Below are positions 18,074 to 26,476 of a DNA stretch of 64,000 nucleotides, in pieces; positions within the stretch are counted from its first letter, which is position 1; each line of letters begins with the position of its first letter. The stretch lies in the NCBI RefSeq assembly GCF_030348825.1, contig NZ_JAUCES010000005.1, forward strand, positions 1,488,001-1,552,000, given 5' to 3'. The DNA comes from Fictibacillus sp. b24 (GTDB lineage: Bacteria > Bacillota > Bacilli > Bacillales > Fictibacillaceae). A model generated the notes under the pieces. That model did no database searches, had not been told where the DNA came from, and saw only the letters and a list, made by a program, of their open reading frames with translations. The position numbers and the translations under genes are program-made.

Positions 18074-18102
18074 TACCGGGTGAAAAAGGAGGTCTTTTTT
18101 CA

Positions 18103-18852
18103 ATGGAACGTGCATTAAAGATTGAACACTTATACGTTTCCTATCTAGGGAATCAAGTTGTTAAAGATATCTCTTTTTCAGTGGAAAGAGGAAGTTTAGT
18201 CGGCATCATAGGACCAAATGGAGCGGGTAAATCCAGCATGATGAAAGCTGCATTAAACTTAATCGCTAAAGATAAAGGTGAGATCCAGGTTTTTGGAGAG
18301 CCGCTGAAAAAGTGGAAGAAAAAAATCGCCTATGTTCCGCAGCGGTCAGATATCGATTGGGATTTTCCTATCACTGTATTTGATGTAGTGCTTCTTGGGA
18401 CGTATCCAAAATTAGGACTATTTAAGCGTCCATCTAAAAGTGATAGAGAATGGGCTTATGAATGTTTAAAGACAGTAGGTATGGAAGCGTTCGGTAACCG
18501 GCAGATCGGAGAGCTTTCAGGAGGACAGCAGCAAAGGGTATTCCTTGCCCGAGCACTTGCACAAAAAGCAGAGTTGTTTTTCCTTGATGAACCGTTTGTT
18601 GGTATTGATGTCGCAAGTGAAGAAACAATCATTCATATATTGAGGGATTTGAAAAAAGAAGGAAAAACGATTCTAGTCGTGCATCACGATTTAAGCAAAG
18701 CGGAGTCCTACTTTGACCACTTGCTACTGCTGAACAAAAACATGATTCATTACGGAGCATCTGAAGAAGTTCTTCAGCCAGAGGTGATCACAAAAGCTTA
18801 TGCAAATCAGTTTTCATTTCTGCAGCCTAAAGGGGTGAATGTGACAACATGA
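18103..18852 (+). CDS. mntB: Manganese ABC transporter, ATP-binding protein
   Basis: ATPase of a type-I-like metal importer (MntB/PsaB class). Walker A GPNGAGKSS (about residue 35), Q-loop VPQRSDIDWDFP, signature LSGGQQQRV, Walker B LFFLDEPF and the H-loop VVHHD are all present; the RSDIDWDFPITVFDVV segment is typical of Mn/Fe/Zn family ATPases. ATG 18103 follows AAAAAGGAGG. The last codons overlap the permease start (ATGA). The MntR-type boxes upstream point to manganese rather than zinc, against the second system at 21543. Confidence 0.9.
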   Translation: MERALKIEHLYVSYLGNQVVKDISFSVERGSLVGIIGPNGAGKSSMMKAALNLIAKDKGEIQVFGEPLKKWKKKIAYVPQRSDIDWDFPITVFDVVLLGTYPKLGLFKRPSKSDREWAYECLKTVGMEAFGNRQIGELSGGQQQRVFLARALAQKAELFFLDEPFVGIDVASEETIIHILRDLKKEGKTILVVHHDLSKAESYFDHLLLLNKNMIHYGASEEVLQPEVITKAYANQFSFLQPKGVNVTT

Positions 18853-19721
18853 GTATTTTTGAATTTTTTCAAGCGCTGCTGCAATATGAGTTTTTACAGA
18901 AAGCACTCTTTACTTCAGTTGTAGTAGGGATAATATGCGGAATCGTAGGATGCTTCATCATTTTAAGAGGCATGGCTCTAATGGGTGATGCGATTTCTCA
19001 CGCAGTATTACCAGGAGTCGCAATCAGCTATATGCTAGGCATTAACTTTTTCTTTGGAGCAGTTATTACAGGTGTGCTGACAGCAATCGGGATCGGATAT
19101 GTAAGCCAAAACAGCAGAATTAAACATGATATGGCGATTGGAATCATGTTCACAAGCATGTTTGCTGTGGGTATTGTAATCATCACGATGATGAAAAGTT
19201 CTGCAGATTTATATCATATTCTCTTTGGTAATGTTCTTGCTGTAAGGATGAGTGATATGTGGATCACGCTTGGAATCGGCTTATTAGTGATCGGGCTAGT
19301 TGTTCTGTTTTATAAAGAACTGCTCGTTTCAACCTTCGATCCAACAATGGCTCAAAGCTACGGACTTCCGAATAAATGGATACACTATGCGCTGATGGCT
19401 GTATTAACAATGGTTACGGTTGCTTCTCTGCAGACCGTTGGAATCGTTCTTGTCGTTGCCATGCTAATTACTCCTGCAGCAACGGCATATCTTTTAACAA
19501 ACCGCTTGTCGGTGATGATTTATTTATCTGCATTAATTGGAGTTGTTTCGTCAGTATTCGGTTTATATTTCAGCTTTACTTACAACCTGGCATCAGGTGC
19601 CACGATCGTTTTAGTATCAGCCTTTCTTTTTGCCCTTGCGTTCTTCTTCTCGCCATCTCAAGGGTTAATATGGAAGGCGCACAAATCAAGAAAAAACAGA
19701 CTAGAGCTGATGGAAAAGTAG
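18849..19721 (+). CDS. mntC: Manganese ABC transporter, permease
   Basis: Integral membrane subunit of the ABC-3 family, 290 residues with about eight or nine helices; GDAISHAVLPGVAISYMLG is the conserved family motif facing the ATPase. It overlaps mntB by four bases. B. subtilis has two permeases (MntC and MntD); only one is present here, so the channel is presumably a homodimer. The short Lys/Arg-rich C-terminus is cytoplasmic. The gene for the binding protein follows by 13 bp. Confidence 0.9.
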   Translation: MSIFEFFQALLQYEFLQKALFTSVVVGIICGIVGCFIILRGMALMGDAISHAVLPGVAISYMLGINFFFGAVITGVLTAIGIGYVSQNSRIKHDMAIGIMFTSMFAVGIVIITMMKSSADLYHILFGNVLAVRMSDMWITLGIGLLVIGLVVLFYKELLVSTFDPTMAQSYGLPNKWIHYALMAVLTMVTVASLQTVGIVLVVAMLITPAATAYLLTNRLSVMIYLSALIGVVSSVFGLYFSFTYNLASGATIVLVSAFLFALAFFFSPSQGLIWKAHKSRKNRLELMEK

Positions 19722-19734
19722 GGAGGATGGTTAC

Positions 19735-20655
19735 ATGTTTAAAAGAATAGCAAGTCTCATTTTGGCTGGTTCATTAATAATGGCTGCAGCAGGCTGCAGC
19801 TCTGGCAAGGATGATTCAGAAAAGGTGGAAGTCGTAGCGACTTACTCTATCATTTTTGACTTAGTTAAAAATGTTGGTGGAGACAAAGTCGACGTTCATA
19901 GCTTGGCGCCGATCGGTTCGAATCCACATGAATATGATCCGTTACCAGAAGATGTTTTAAAAACAACTGACGCAGATGTTATCTTTTATAACGGATTAAA
20001 CCTAGAAGAGGGAAATTCGTGGTTTAATAAATTATTAAAAACCTCTAATAAAGATGGGGAAGATGCGCCTGTGTACCGTGTAAGTGAAGGTGTTAAAGCC
20101 ATTCACTTAGAATCTAAAGGACTTGAAAAACAATATGATCCGCATGCATGGCTTAATATTGAGAACGGCATAATCTATGTGGAAAACATTCGAGATGCTC
20201 TTATGAAAGAGGATCCAGAAAACAAAGAGTACTATAAAAGCAATGCTGAAAAATACATTGGTGAATTAAAAGCTCTGCATGACAAGACCGTTTCAGAGTT
20301 AAATAAGATTCCAGATGAAAAACGAGTACTTGTTACGAGTGAAGGGGCATTTAAGTATTTTGGAGAAGCCTACAATGTGGATACGGCATATGTTTGGGAG
20401 ATCAACTCAGAAAACCAAGGTTCTCCACAACAGATCAAAAGTTTAGTCGATTTGCTTAAAGAAAGAAACGTTCCTTCGTTGTTTGTAGAAACAAGCGTCG
20501 ACGCTAGAAGTATGGAAACTGTATCAAAAGAAACAGGTATTCCTATTACAGGAAAAGTGTTTACTGACTCATTAGGGAAACCTGGTGAAGATGGAGACAC
20601 GTACAAAAAAATGATGGAATGGAACACTAAAACTGTTATTGAAGGATTAAAATAA
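19735..20655 (+). CDS. mntA: Manganese-binding lipoprotein, cluster A-I solute-binding protein
   Basis: Extracytoplasmic metal-binding protein anchored by lipid. The signal sequence ends in a lipobox (MAAAGC, Cys21). The expected metal ligands of the family are visible: His in GSNPHEYDPL, His in YDPHAWLN, an acidic residue in TSEGAFKYF, and Asp in KVFTDSLG. There is no His-rich loop, which argues for Mn over Zn. 306 residues. ATG 19735 follows AGGGAGGATGG. Third gene of the mntBCA unit; a terminator follows. Confidence 0.9.
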   Translation: MFKRIASLILAGSLIMAAAGCSSGKDDSEKVEVVATYSIIFDLVKNVGGDKVDVHSLAPIGSNPHEYDPLPEDVLKTTDADVIFYNGLNLEEGNSWFNKLLKTSNKDGEDAPVYRVSEGVKAIHLESKGLEKQYDPHAWLNIENGIIYVENIRDALMKEDPENKEYYKSNAEKYIGELKALHDKTVSELNKIPDEKRVLVTSEGAFKYFGEAYNVDTAYVWEINSENQGSPQQIKSLVDLLKERNVPSLFVETSVDARSMETVSKETGIPITGKVFTDSLGKPGEDGDTYKKMMEWNTKTVIEGLK

Positions 20656-20665
20656 GAATATAAAG

Positions 20666-20694
20666 GAAGCTGAGGAATCTTCAGCTTCTTTTTT
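20666..20694 (+). terminator. Terminator after the manganese operon
   Basis: GAAGCTGA and TCAGCTTC arms followed by a T run. Confidence 0.85.
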
Positions 20695-20755
20695 GTTTTT
20701 ACTGACTTTGTTTTATAATAGTAAGATGTAAGTTCGAGGTTAAGGTGGTTTTTGT

Positions 20756-21409
20756 ATGAAAATTAAAGCAGTTTGTTTTGATATGGATGGTGTGGTTGTA
20801 GACACGATGCGTTACCATGTTGAAGCATGGCGTCATGCATTTAATAAAAAAGGCTATGATCATGATGAGCATGTTTTTTATTTGAGAGAAGGAATGCCAG
20901 GTAAGAAGACCATTAAAGATGTATTTGAAGTTTTTAATGTAGATGCTTCTGAGGAAATCATTGAAGATATATATGTACAAAAGAGAAACTACTTTAAAGA
21001 GAATGCCCAATATGAGTTTATAGAAGAAACGGTTTCTACGCTTAAAAGCCTGCAAAATCTTCATATTCCGATCGCTTTGGTAACAGGAAGCAGAAAAGAA
21101 TTCGTCAATGAAGTCTTAGGGAAACTTCAAATCACTTTTAATACGATCATTACCGGTGATGATGTGAAAGAAGGAAAGCCTGCGCCAGAACCCTATTTAT
21201 TAGCCATGGATCAGCATCCTTTCGACCCGTCTGAGTGGCTGGTCATTGAAAACGCACCACTTGGCATTCAATCTGCGAAAAGTGCAGGCGCTTATTGTTT
21301 AGCTGTAGAAACTACACTTGATCAGAAATATTTAAAAGAGGCCGATCAAATTGTTAAATGTAAAGATTTAGAACGAACGGTTGAGAGCCTATTAAAAGGG
21401 GCTAAGTAA
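20756..21409 (+). CDS. HAD-family hydrolase (beta-phosphoglucomutase/phosphatase-like)
   Basis: Haloacid dehalogenase superfamily phosphatase with an alpha-helical cap after motif I. The nucleophile and acid/base aspartates are in CFDMDGVVVDT (Asp9 and Asp11), motif II is the VTGSR serine/threonine segment, the motif III lysine is in EGKPAPEPY, and motif IV is the VIENAPLGIQSAKSAG stretch, where the usual ED pair is replaced by EN. The 217-residue protein most resembles beta-phosphoglucomutase-like phosphatases, but the substrate is unknown. It sits alone between two metal-transport operons with its own weak terminator. Confidence 0.85.
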   Translation: MKIKAVCFDMDGVVVDTMRYHVEAWRHAFNKKGYDHDEHVFYLREGMPGKKTIKDVFEVFNVDASEEIIEDIYVQKRNYFKENAQYEFIEETVSTLKSLQNLHIPIALVTGSRKEFVNEVLGKLQITFNTIITGDDVKEGKPAPEPYLLAMDQHPFDPSEWLVIENAPLGIQSAKSAGAYCLAVETTLDQKYLKEADQIVKCKDLERTVESLLKGAK

Positions 21410-21431
21410 GATTCGAACTTCATCCATTTCA

Positions 21432-21459
21432 CAGCATGTCACTTAGGCATGTTGTTTTA
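21432..21459 (+). terminator. Weak terminator after the HAD gene
   Basis: CAGCATG pairs with CATGTTG, followed by TTTTAC. Confidence 0.45.
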
Positions 21460-21494
21460 CTTTGTTCATATTTCGTGTATACTATGAGACAGTC

Positions 21495-21517
21495 TAAATC
21501 GTACTCATTACTACTTA
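21495..21517 (+). promoter_or_regulatory. Zur box at the znuCB-zur promoter
   Basis: The 23-bp site begins TAAATCGTA and continues through ATTAC to ACTTA, matching the B. subtilis Zur operator (TAAATCGTAATNATTACGATTTA, with N free) at 19 of 22 fixed positions. A TATACT -10 candidate lies just upstream (21478-21483), so zinc-loaded Zur would cover the start site. Confidence 0.75.
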
Positions 21518-21542
21518 TTATTCATTCTCACGGAGGTTAGTC

Positions 21543-22319
21543 ATGGAGAACAATGCAAATTCTATAGCCATTCGTGTAGATGATTTATCGTTCCATTATG
21601 GTGATAAAAATGTACTTCAACATGTAACGATGGAAATCAAAAAAGGATCTTTTTTAGGGCTTGTTGGTCCGAATGGTTCAGGTAAATCTACACTGATTAA
21701 ATGTATATTAGGTCTCCAAAAGCCTCAGCAAGGGCAAGTTTATCTATTTGGAGAAAAAGTAAATAAATTTAATGATTGGGAAAAGATCGGCTACGTTTCC
21801 CAAAAAGCAAACAGTTTTAACACTGCTTTTCCTGCAACAGCATTTGAAGTCGTATCTATGGGGCTTTTCGGTAAGGTTGGTTTGTTCCGTTTTTTAAAGG
21901 CAGCGGATAAAAAGAAAGTATGGGATGCTTTAAAATCAGTGAATATGGATAATTTTGCGCATCAGAATATAGGTGAACTCTCTGGTGGTCAGCAGCAGCG
22001 AATTTTTATCGCGCGGGCGTTAGTAAGCGATCCTGAGCTTTTGATCCTGGATGAACCGACTGTTGGTGTTGATACAGAGTCTTCAGAATCTTTTTATAAG
22101 ATGTTAAAAGATCTGCATCTTGATAACAACATGACGCTTGTATTGGTTACACATGATGTAGGGGTTATGACGAATTATGTAACAGATGTAGCCTGCTTGA
22201 ACAAACAGGTTCACTTTCATGGAAATACAAAAGAATTTGAGGAGAGTTCTTCTGAAAACATGTCTGCTTTTTATGGACATCATGTTCATGTTCTCCACCA
22301 TGACCATGAACAGAAGTAA
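21543..22319 (+). CDS. znuC: Zinc ABC transporter, ATP-binding protein
   Basis: ATPase of the high-affinity zinc importer (ZnuC/AdcC type). Walker A GPNGSGKST, YVSQKANSFNTAFPATAFEVV, signature LSGGQQQRI, Walker B LLILDEPT and VTHD are intact. The C-terminus is His-rich (YGHHVHVLHHDHEQK), a feature often seen in zinc-transport ATPases. 258 residues. ATG 21543 follows CGGAGG. It begins a three-gene unit, znuC-znuB-zur, directly downstream of the Zur box; no zinc-binding lipoprotein gene is present in the unit. Confidence 0.9.
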   Translation: MENNANSIAIRVDDLSFHYGDKNVLQHVTMEIKKGSFLGLVGPNGSGKSTLIKCILGLQKPQQGQVYLFGEKVNKFNDWEKIGYVSQKANSFNTAFPATAFEVVSMGLFGKVGLFRFLKAADKKKVWDALKSVNMDNFAHQNIGELSGGQQQRIFIARALVSDPELLILDEPTVGVDTESSESFYKMLKDLHLDNNMTLVLVTHDVGVMTNYVTDVACLNKQVHFHGNTKEFEESSSENMSAFYGHHVHVLHHDHEQK

Positions 22320-22331
22320 GGGGATGAATGA

Positions 22332-23180
22332 ATGTTACCGTTTTTAAAATACGAATTTTTACAAAACGCCTTCTTTACAGGGATAATGGTCGGACTGCTT
22401 GCACCAGTGTTAGGAGTCTTTATCGTTGTGAGGAGGCAAGCTTTAATTGCAGATGCACTTTCTCACATTACTTTAGCGGGAATTGCAGCTAACTTGTTGT
22501 TAGGAAAGTGGTCTTCATTCTTTGCTGCAGCTAATCCCATATATCTAGGAATGGCTTTTTCGGTAGGTGGAGCCATTTTTATAGAACAGCTTAGAAAAGT
22601 ATACAAACATTACGAAGAACTAGCTATACCAATTATCATGTCAGCAGGAATAGGCCTAAGTGTTATTTTTATTTCAATGGCAGATGGATTCAATACTGAT
22701 CTGTTCAATTACTTATTTGGAAGTATTATCGCAGTTAAGAAGTCGGATGTATGGACTGTTTTTGCTATTCTTATTGTTGTCCTTCTATTTGTATTCTTTA
22801 TGTACAAAGAATTGTTCGTCCTATCCTTTGATGAAGAGCAAGGGAAACTATCTGGAATACGAAGCAGCTGGATCTTAATTGCTTTTATGGCCATTACCGC
22901 TTTAGTTATTGCAGCATCGATGAAAATAGTCGGTATTCTTTTGGTTTCTGCTCTTATGACGCTGCCGGTAGCGGCAAGTATCCGAATCGCAAAAGGTTTC
23001 AAACAGGCAATCTGGCTTTCCGTTCTTTTCGGAGAGGCTGCCGTAATTTCTGGCATGTTTCTTTCCTACTATCTCGATCTTGCTTCAGGAGGAACCATTG
23101 TTTTATGCCTTGTTGTTATTTTATGCTTAAGTATTCTTTATAAAAAATTTACAGGTTCCAGAAAGGTGGGTCACTTGTGA
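22332..23180 (+). CDS. znuB: Zinc ABC transporter, permease
   Basis: Membrane subunit of the ABC-3 family, 282 residues with about eight helices; RQALIADALSHITLAGIAANLLL is the conserved motif. It starts 12 bp after znuC and its TGA overlaps the GTG start of zur by four bases (GTGA), showing tight coupling. Its partner binding protein (AdcA/ZnuA) must be encoded elsewhere. Assignment to zinc rests on the Zur box and on linkage to zur. Confidence 0.9.
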   Translation: MLPFLKYEFLQNAFFTGIMVGLLAPVLGVFIVVRRQALIADALSHITLAGIAANLLLGKWSSFFAAANPIYLGMAFSVGGAIFIEQLRKVYKHYEELAIPIIMSAGIGLSVIFISMADGFNTDLFNYLFGSIIAVKKSDVWTVFAILIVVLLFVFFMYKELFVLSFDEEQGKLSGIRSSWILIAFMAITALVIAASMKIVGILLVSALMTLPVAASIRIAKGFKQAIWLSVLFGEAAVISGMFLSYYLDLASGGTIVLCLVVILCLSILYKKFTGSRKVGHL

Positions 23181-23602
23181 AATTTGCCATAACGATAGAT
23201 AAAGCAATGGAGATTCTGAAAGAGAATGGCTATAAGTATACAGAAAAGAGAAAAGATCTTATTTCTTTATTCGCAGAGGAAAAAAGATATCTTTCTGCAA
23301 AAGATGTACAAGAAGGGCTAAAAGAAAAATATCCTGGTCTTAGTTTTGATACGATTTATCGAAATTTAACGACCTTCGTTGATCTAGAATTGCTTGAAGA
23401 TACCGAATGGGAAGGCGAAAAAAAGTTTCGGTTTACGTGTGCACACAATGAACACCATCACCATTTAATCTGTCTCACCTGTGGCAGCACGAAATCGATT
23501 CACACTTGCCCGATGGAAGTTCTGAACAGTGAACTAAACGGGTTTGACGTGACAGGTCATAAATTTGAGATCTACGGCTATTGTACGGACTGCAGAGATT
23601 AA
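23177..23602 (+). CDS. zur: Zur, Fur-family zinc uptake repressor
   Basis: Zinc-responsive repressor, 141 residues, with an N-terminal winged helix (AMEILKENGYKYTEKRKDLISLF, SFDTIYRNLTTF) and a C-terminal dimerisation domain. The structural zinc site CLTCGS and CTDC near the C-terminus and the His-rich stretch HNEHHHHL are present, as in Fur/Zur/PerR. Position next to yqfX-ispG and yqfT matches B. subtilis yqfV (zur). GTG 23177 overlaps znuB. A hairpin followed by T7 lies 28 nt downstream. Confidence 0.93.
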   Translation: MKFAITIDKAMEILKENGYKYTEKRKDLISLFAEEKRYLSAKDVQEGLKEKYPGLSFDTIYRNLTTFVDLELLEDTEWEGEKKFRFTCAHNEHHHHLICLTCGSTKSIHTCPMEVLNSELNGFDVTGHKFEIYGYCTDCRD

Positions 23603-23629
23603 ATTTTTTTGTGTGTAAACAAGTATGTT

Positions 23630-23672
23630 CCTCCTTTTATTTAGCCAAGCTAAAGAGAAAGGAGGTTTTTTT
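23630..23672 (+). terminator. zur terminator hairpin that contains the next gene's ribosome binding site
   Basis: CCTCCTTT (23630-23637) pairs with AAAGGAGG (23658-23665), and inside it TTTAGC pairs with GCTAAA around a CAA loop. Seven Ts (23666-23672) follow and then ATG 23673. The 3' arm is the Shine-Dalgarno of the DUF1540 gene, so folding both terminates zur transcripts and hides the RBS. Confidence 0.75.
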
Positions 23673-23885
23673 ATGCCTGAAGTAAAATGTAATGTTTCGA
23701 ATTGTACCTATTGGGGTGAAGGCAATAACTGTGCAGCAGATGCCATTCTTGTTGAAATCGATAAGCATGCGAATATGTCTGTTGATATGAGCGCTGATGG
23801 TAACCTCCATGGAGATGCCGCTCATAAAGATGCTGCCTATGATCCAGCTGAAACGTGTTGTCATACATTTAAACCAAAGCACTAA
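23673..23885 (+). CDS. DUF1540 small cysteine-rich protein
   Basis: 70-residue protein with Cys6, Cys11 and Cys20 (CNVSNCTYWGEGNNC) and a CCHTF motif near the end, the DUF1540 pattern. Metal binding is likely for the family but the role is unknown; similar proteins are often spore-associated. ATG 23673 follows AAAGGAGG (23658-23665), and that sequence is the 3' arm of a strong hairpin, so expression may be conditional. It lies directly after zur, which makes a metal-related role attractive but unproven. A terminator follows. Confidence 0.8.
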   Translation: MPEVKCNVSNCTYWGEGNNCAADAILVEIDKHANMSVDMSADGNLHGDAAHKDAAYDPAETCCHTFKPKH

Positions 23886-23890
23886 ACGAG

Positions 23891-23915
23891 GGGGCCATTT
23901 ATGTGGCCTCTTTTC
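23891..23915 (+). terminator. Terminator after the DUF1540 gene
   Basis: GAGG/GGCCA arms pair with TGGCCTC around TTTATG, then TTTT. Confidence 0.6.
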
Positions 23916-24001
23916 TTATGCCCATAACTTAACATCTATGAAATATCTCTTTTAAAGCCATAATAAGAACGCTCCTTAAGACTAAAAGAGGGGGAATCAT
24001 C

Positions 24002-24379
24002 ATGGCATACGAAAGAGATGAACGTAATATAAACGAAGCTGGATTTCGTGAAGAGATGGCGGCTGAAGCTGTACCCGTTCCTGTAAGAAGTGATATGACA
24101 CTACCTGAAAACGAGCGTCCTCGTTATGCGGATAGAGAAAAAGATCACGGACATGAACACGAAGTAAATCGTGAAAGAGCAGGAGGAAAAGCGGCTGGAG
24201 TCATCGCGATTATTCTTTCTGTCTTATCACTGTTCATACTACCCGTGTTATTTGGAGCAGCAGGTATTATCGTTGGTTTTATTGCCAGAAGACAAGGTGC
24301 ACATTCGCTTGGGAATTGGGCGATCGGAATTGGTATCGTATCGATAATCATTTCGTTATTTTTTGCACCGTTCTTTTAA
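24002..24379 (+). CDS. yqfX: YqfX-like membrane protein
   Basis: 125-residue protein with a charged N-terminal half (acidic and His/Arg-rich, residues 1-55) and two membrane helices (about 62-88 and 102-122) joined by the short positively charged turn ARRQGAHSLGNW, resembling the DUF4190 hairpin. In B. subtilis yqfX lies next to ispG and is forespore-expressed; the same neighbour is found here. ATG 24002 follows GAGGGGG. No enzymatic motif. Confidence 0.85.
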   Translation: MAYERDERNINEAGFREEMAAEAVPVPVRSDMTLPENERPRYADREKDHGHEHEVNRERAGGKAAGVIAIILSVLSLFILPVLFGAAGIIVGFIARRQGAHSLGNWAIGIGIVSIIISLFFAPFF

Positions 24380-24397
24380 AGGAAGAAGGAGCAAAGG

Positions 24398-24421
24398 AGA
24401 AGCTGAGGCTTCTTCTTTTTT
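24398..24421 (+). terminator. Terminator after yqfX
   Basis: AGAAGC-TGAG-GCTTCT hairpin followed by T-rich sequence. Confidence 0.75.
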
Positions 24422-24460
24422 ATATGAAAAAAAGTTGAAGTTTACTGGGATAATATGGTT

Positions 24461-24560
24461 AACGTGAAATTATTACGTTTAACGTGAAATTATAGAGATT
24501 AATGTGAAATAAATTCAAATAACGTGAAATTATATAAAATAACGTGAAATTAAAATCAAT
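24461..24560. repeat. Five tandem 20-bp repeats with AACGTGAAAT core
   Basis: Units begin at 24461, 24481, 24501, 24521 and 24541. Four start with AACGTGAAATTA, the third is AATGTGAAATAA; the last eight bases of each unit vary. The strict 20-bp step is about two helical turns. The array is in the yqfX-ispG intergenic region, after the yqfX terminator, and has no ORF. Confidence 0.9.
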
Positions 24561-24726
24561 GAGCTTTTTTTTATAAATGGGATGAACATGTATGTAAATT
24601 GTTTGTTCCACGTGACTTCCCATGTAAAAGTGATCAGCTAAAAGGCATTTTTTCAATCAATGCCAGACCACCGCTCATGCTTGCTGAATTTCCGCAGAAA
24701 ATACGGCACGCCAGCCAATCCTTTAA

Positions 24727-24756
24727 TTAAAAAAAGCTCCCAAAACGGGAGCTTAC
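24727..24756 (-). terminator. Terminator of ispG
   Basis: AAGCTCCC and GGGAGCTT arms. On the minus strand they are followed by a T run. Confidence 0.85.
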
Positions 24757-24761
24757 GTACT

Positions 24762-25874
24762 TTATATTTTTTGTGCAGCTGCTTCAGCTTTTAACTTTTC
24801 TTCATGAGCTTTTGCTAAAATATCTACTTCTTTCTTCAGTTCATCTAACAATTGATCTTCAGGAATCTTTCGTACAATTTCTCCGTGTCGGAATAACAAT
24901 CCTTCTCCACGAGCCCCAGCTATACCAATATCAGCTTCACGAGCCTCACCAGGCCCGTTTACTGCGCAGCCTAGAACAGCTACTTTGATAGGAGCACGTA
25001 CATTAGAGATATATTCTTCTACTTCATTAGCTATTGAAATTAAGTCAATTTCAATTCGGCCGCAAGTTGGACAGGAGATCAAGGTAGCTGCGTCAGATAA
25101 AAGTCCGAATGATTTCAAGAGCTCACGAGCCACTTTAACTTCTTCAACCGGGTCCGCACTTAACGAAATACGTAAAGTATTACCGATGCCTTTATGAAGA
25201 ATTGCTCCAAGGCCAGCGGCACTCTTAACAGTACCAGCAAAAAGTGTACCTGATTCTGTAATACCAAGGTGCAGCGGATAGTCAAATGCTTTTGAAGCTT
25301 TTTCATAAGCTTCTATCGCTAAATTAACATCTGAGGCTTTCATTGAAACGATAATATCATGAAAATCAAGTTCCTCTAGAATTTGAATATGGTGAAGTGC
25401 GCTTTCCACCATACCATCTGCAGTAGGATATCCGTATTTTTCAAGATATTTCTTTTCAAGAGAACCTGCGTTAACACCTATTCGAATTGGAATCCCTTTA
25501 GCTTTAGCTGCTTTAACTACGGCTTCTACCTTTTCGCGGCGCCCGATGTTTCCAGGATTAATTCTGATTTTGTCAGCTCCGCCTTCGATAGCCTTAAGAG
25601 CGAGTTTATAATCAAAATGAATGTCCACTACAAGCGGAATATTAATTCTTTTCTTTATATCTGCTATCGCTTCAGCAGCGCGCATGTCTGGACATGCTAC
25701 ACGTACGACCTGACAGCCTGCTTCTTCTAGACGCTTTATTTCAGCTACTGTGGCTTCTACATCATGTGTCTTCGTTGTTGTCATACTCTGAACAATAACC
25801 TGGTCTGTACCACCTATTGTTAATGGTCCTACTTTTACAGGTCTTGTTTTAGAACGGTGGGTGATTTCACTCAT
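24762..25874 (-). CDS. ispG: 4-hydroxy-3-methylbut-2-enyl diphosphate synthase IspG (flavodoxin-dependent)
   Basis: Iron-sulphur enzyme of the MEP pathway converting MEcPP to HMBPP, the step before IspH. The N-terminal TIM barrel ([36 protein letters not shown]) and the C-terminal cluster domain with SCPTCGR and [14 protein letters not shown] are present. I chose ATG 25874 (minus) because AAAGGAG lies upstream and it gives the usual 370 residues; the frame extends 17 residues further without an RBS. Position next to yqfX and yqfZ is as in B. subtilis. Confidence 0.96.
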   Translation of the reverse strand: MSEITHRSKTRPVKVGPLTIGGTDQVIVQSMTTTKTHDVEATVAEIKRLEEAGCQVVRVACPDMRAAEAIADIKKRINIPLVVDIHFDYKLALKAIEGGADKIRINPGNIGRREKVEAVVKAAKAKGIPIRIGVNAGSLEKKYLEKYGYPTADGMVESALHHIQILEELDFHDIIVSMKASDVNLAIEAYEKASKAFDYPLHLGITESGTLFAGTVKSAAGLGAILHKGIGNTLRISLSADPVEEVKVARELLKSFGLLSDAATLISCPTCGRIEIDLISIANEVEEYISNVRAPIKVAVLGCAVNGPGEAREADIGIAGARGEGLLFRHGEIVRKIPEDQLLDELKKEVDILAKAHEEKLKAEAAAQKI

Positions 25875-25967
25875 TTGGTGAATCGCTCCTTTTTTCAAAT
25901 TGACAGTATTAGTCTGTCCTATCATCAGTTCATTTTAGCAGGGATTATTTTGTTTTGACAAGTAATG

Positions 25968-26297
25968 TTATCTATCCACTTTATTATATAGCGGAAATTT
26001 ATATGATTTTCCTAATTGAATATTTTCTGGGTTCACTCCAGGATTCAATGATTTAAAATCTTTTATCATGGTAACGATAGAATAATTTCCATTCGTATTA
26101 AGCTTCTCAACAACTGAGATTAAGGTTTCACCTGGCTTAACCTCATATGTTTCGTAAGATTTTTTTTGCTTTTTTTCTGTTTTTATCTCCGCATTAGCAT
26201 TTGCAGGTGTAGATTGAGGGAGTGTACCAATTTTTAAATCATAAGCAACCACATATAAAATAAGCATAATCGCACAGGCTCTCAGGAAACGTTTCAT
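25968..26297 (-). CDS. yqfZ: YqfZ-like LysM protein
   Basis: 109-residue protein with an N-terminal membrane or signal helix (FLRACAIMLILYVVAYDL) and a single LysM domain (YEVKPGETLISVVEKLN ... GKSYKFPLY, about residues 50-104), so it probably binds peptidoglycan outside the membrane. The B. subtilis orthologue is sporulation-expressed. ATG 26297 (minus) follows AAAGGAGAGG; the longer frame to 26318 lacks an RBS. Confidence 0.85.
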   Translation of the reverse strand: MKRFLRACAIMLILYVVAYDLKIGTLPQSTPANANAEIKTEKKQKKSYETYEVKPGETLISVVEKLNTNGNYSIVTMIKDFKSLNPGVNPENIQLGKSYKFPLYNKVDR

Positions 26298-26476
26298 GAA
26301 TTCCCTCTCCTTTCGCATAATTTCACATATAAGACTATATGCTTGTCCATCTTTAATATGACAAGTTTAAAGTGACTTCTGGATAACCATTGGTGTAAAA
26401 TGGAAAGGCAGGAAGGACAGAAAAAAATACATTTCTGCGTATCTTTTTAGATGTACTGATTGGAGAGGTGAAATTT

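Noticed and set aside
24461..24560. CRISPR array
   Set aside because: Period is only 20 bp with an 8-bp variable part, so there are no true spacers, and no cas gene is nearby.
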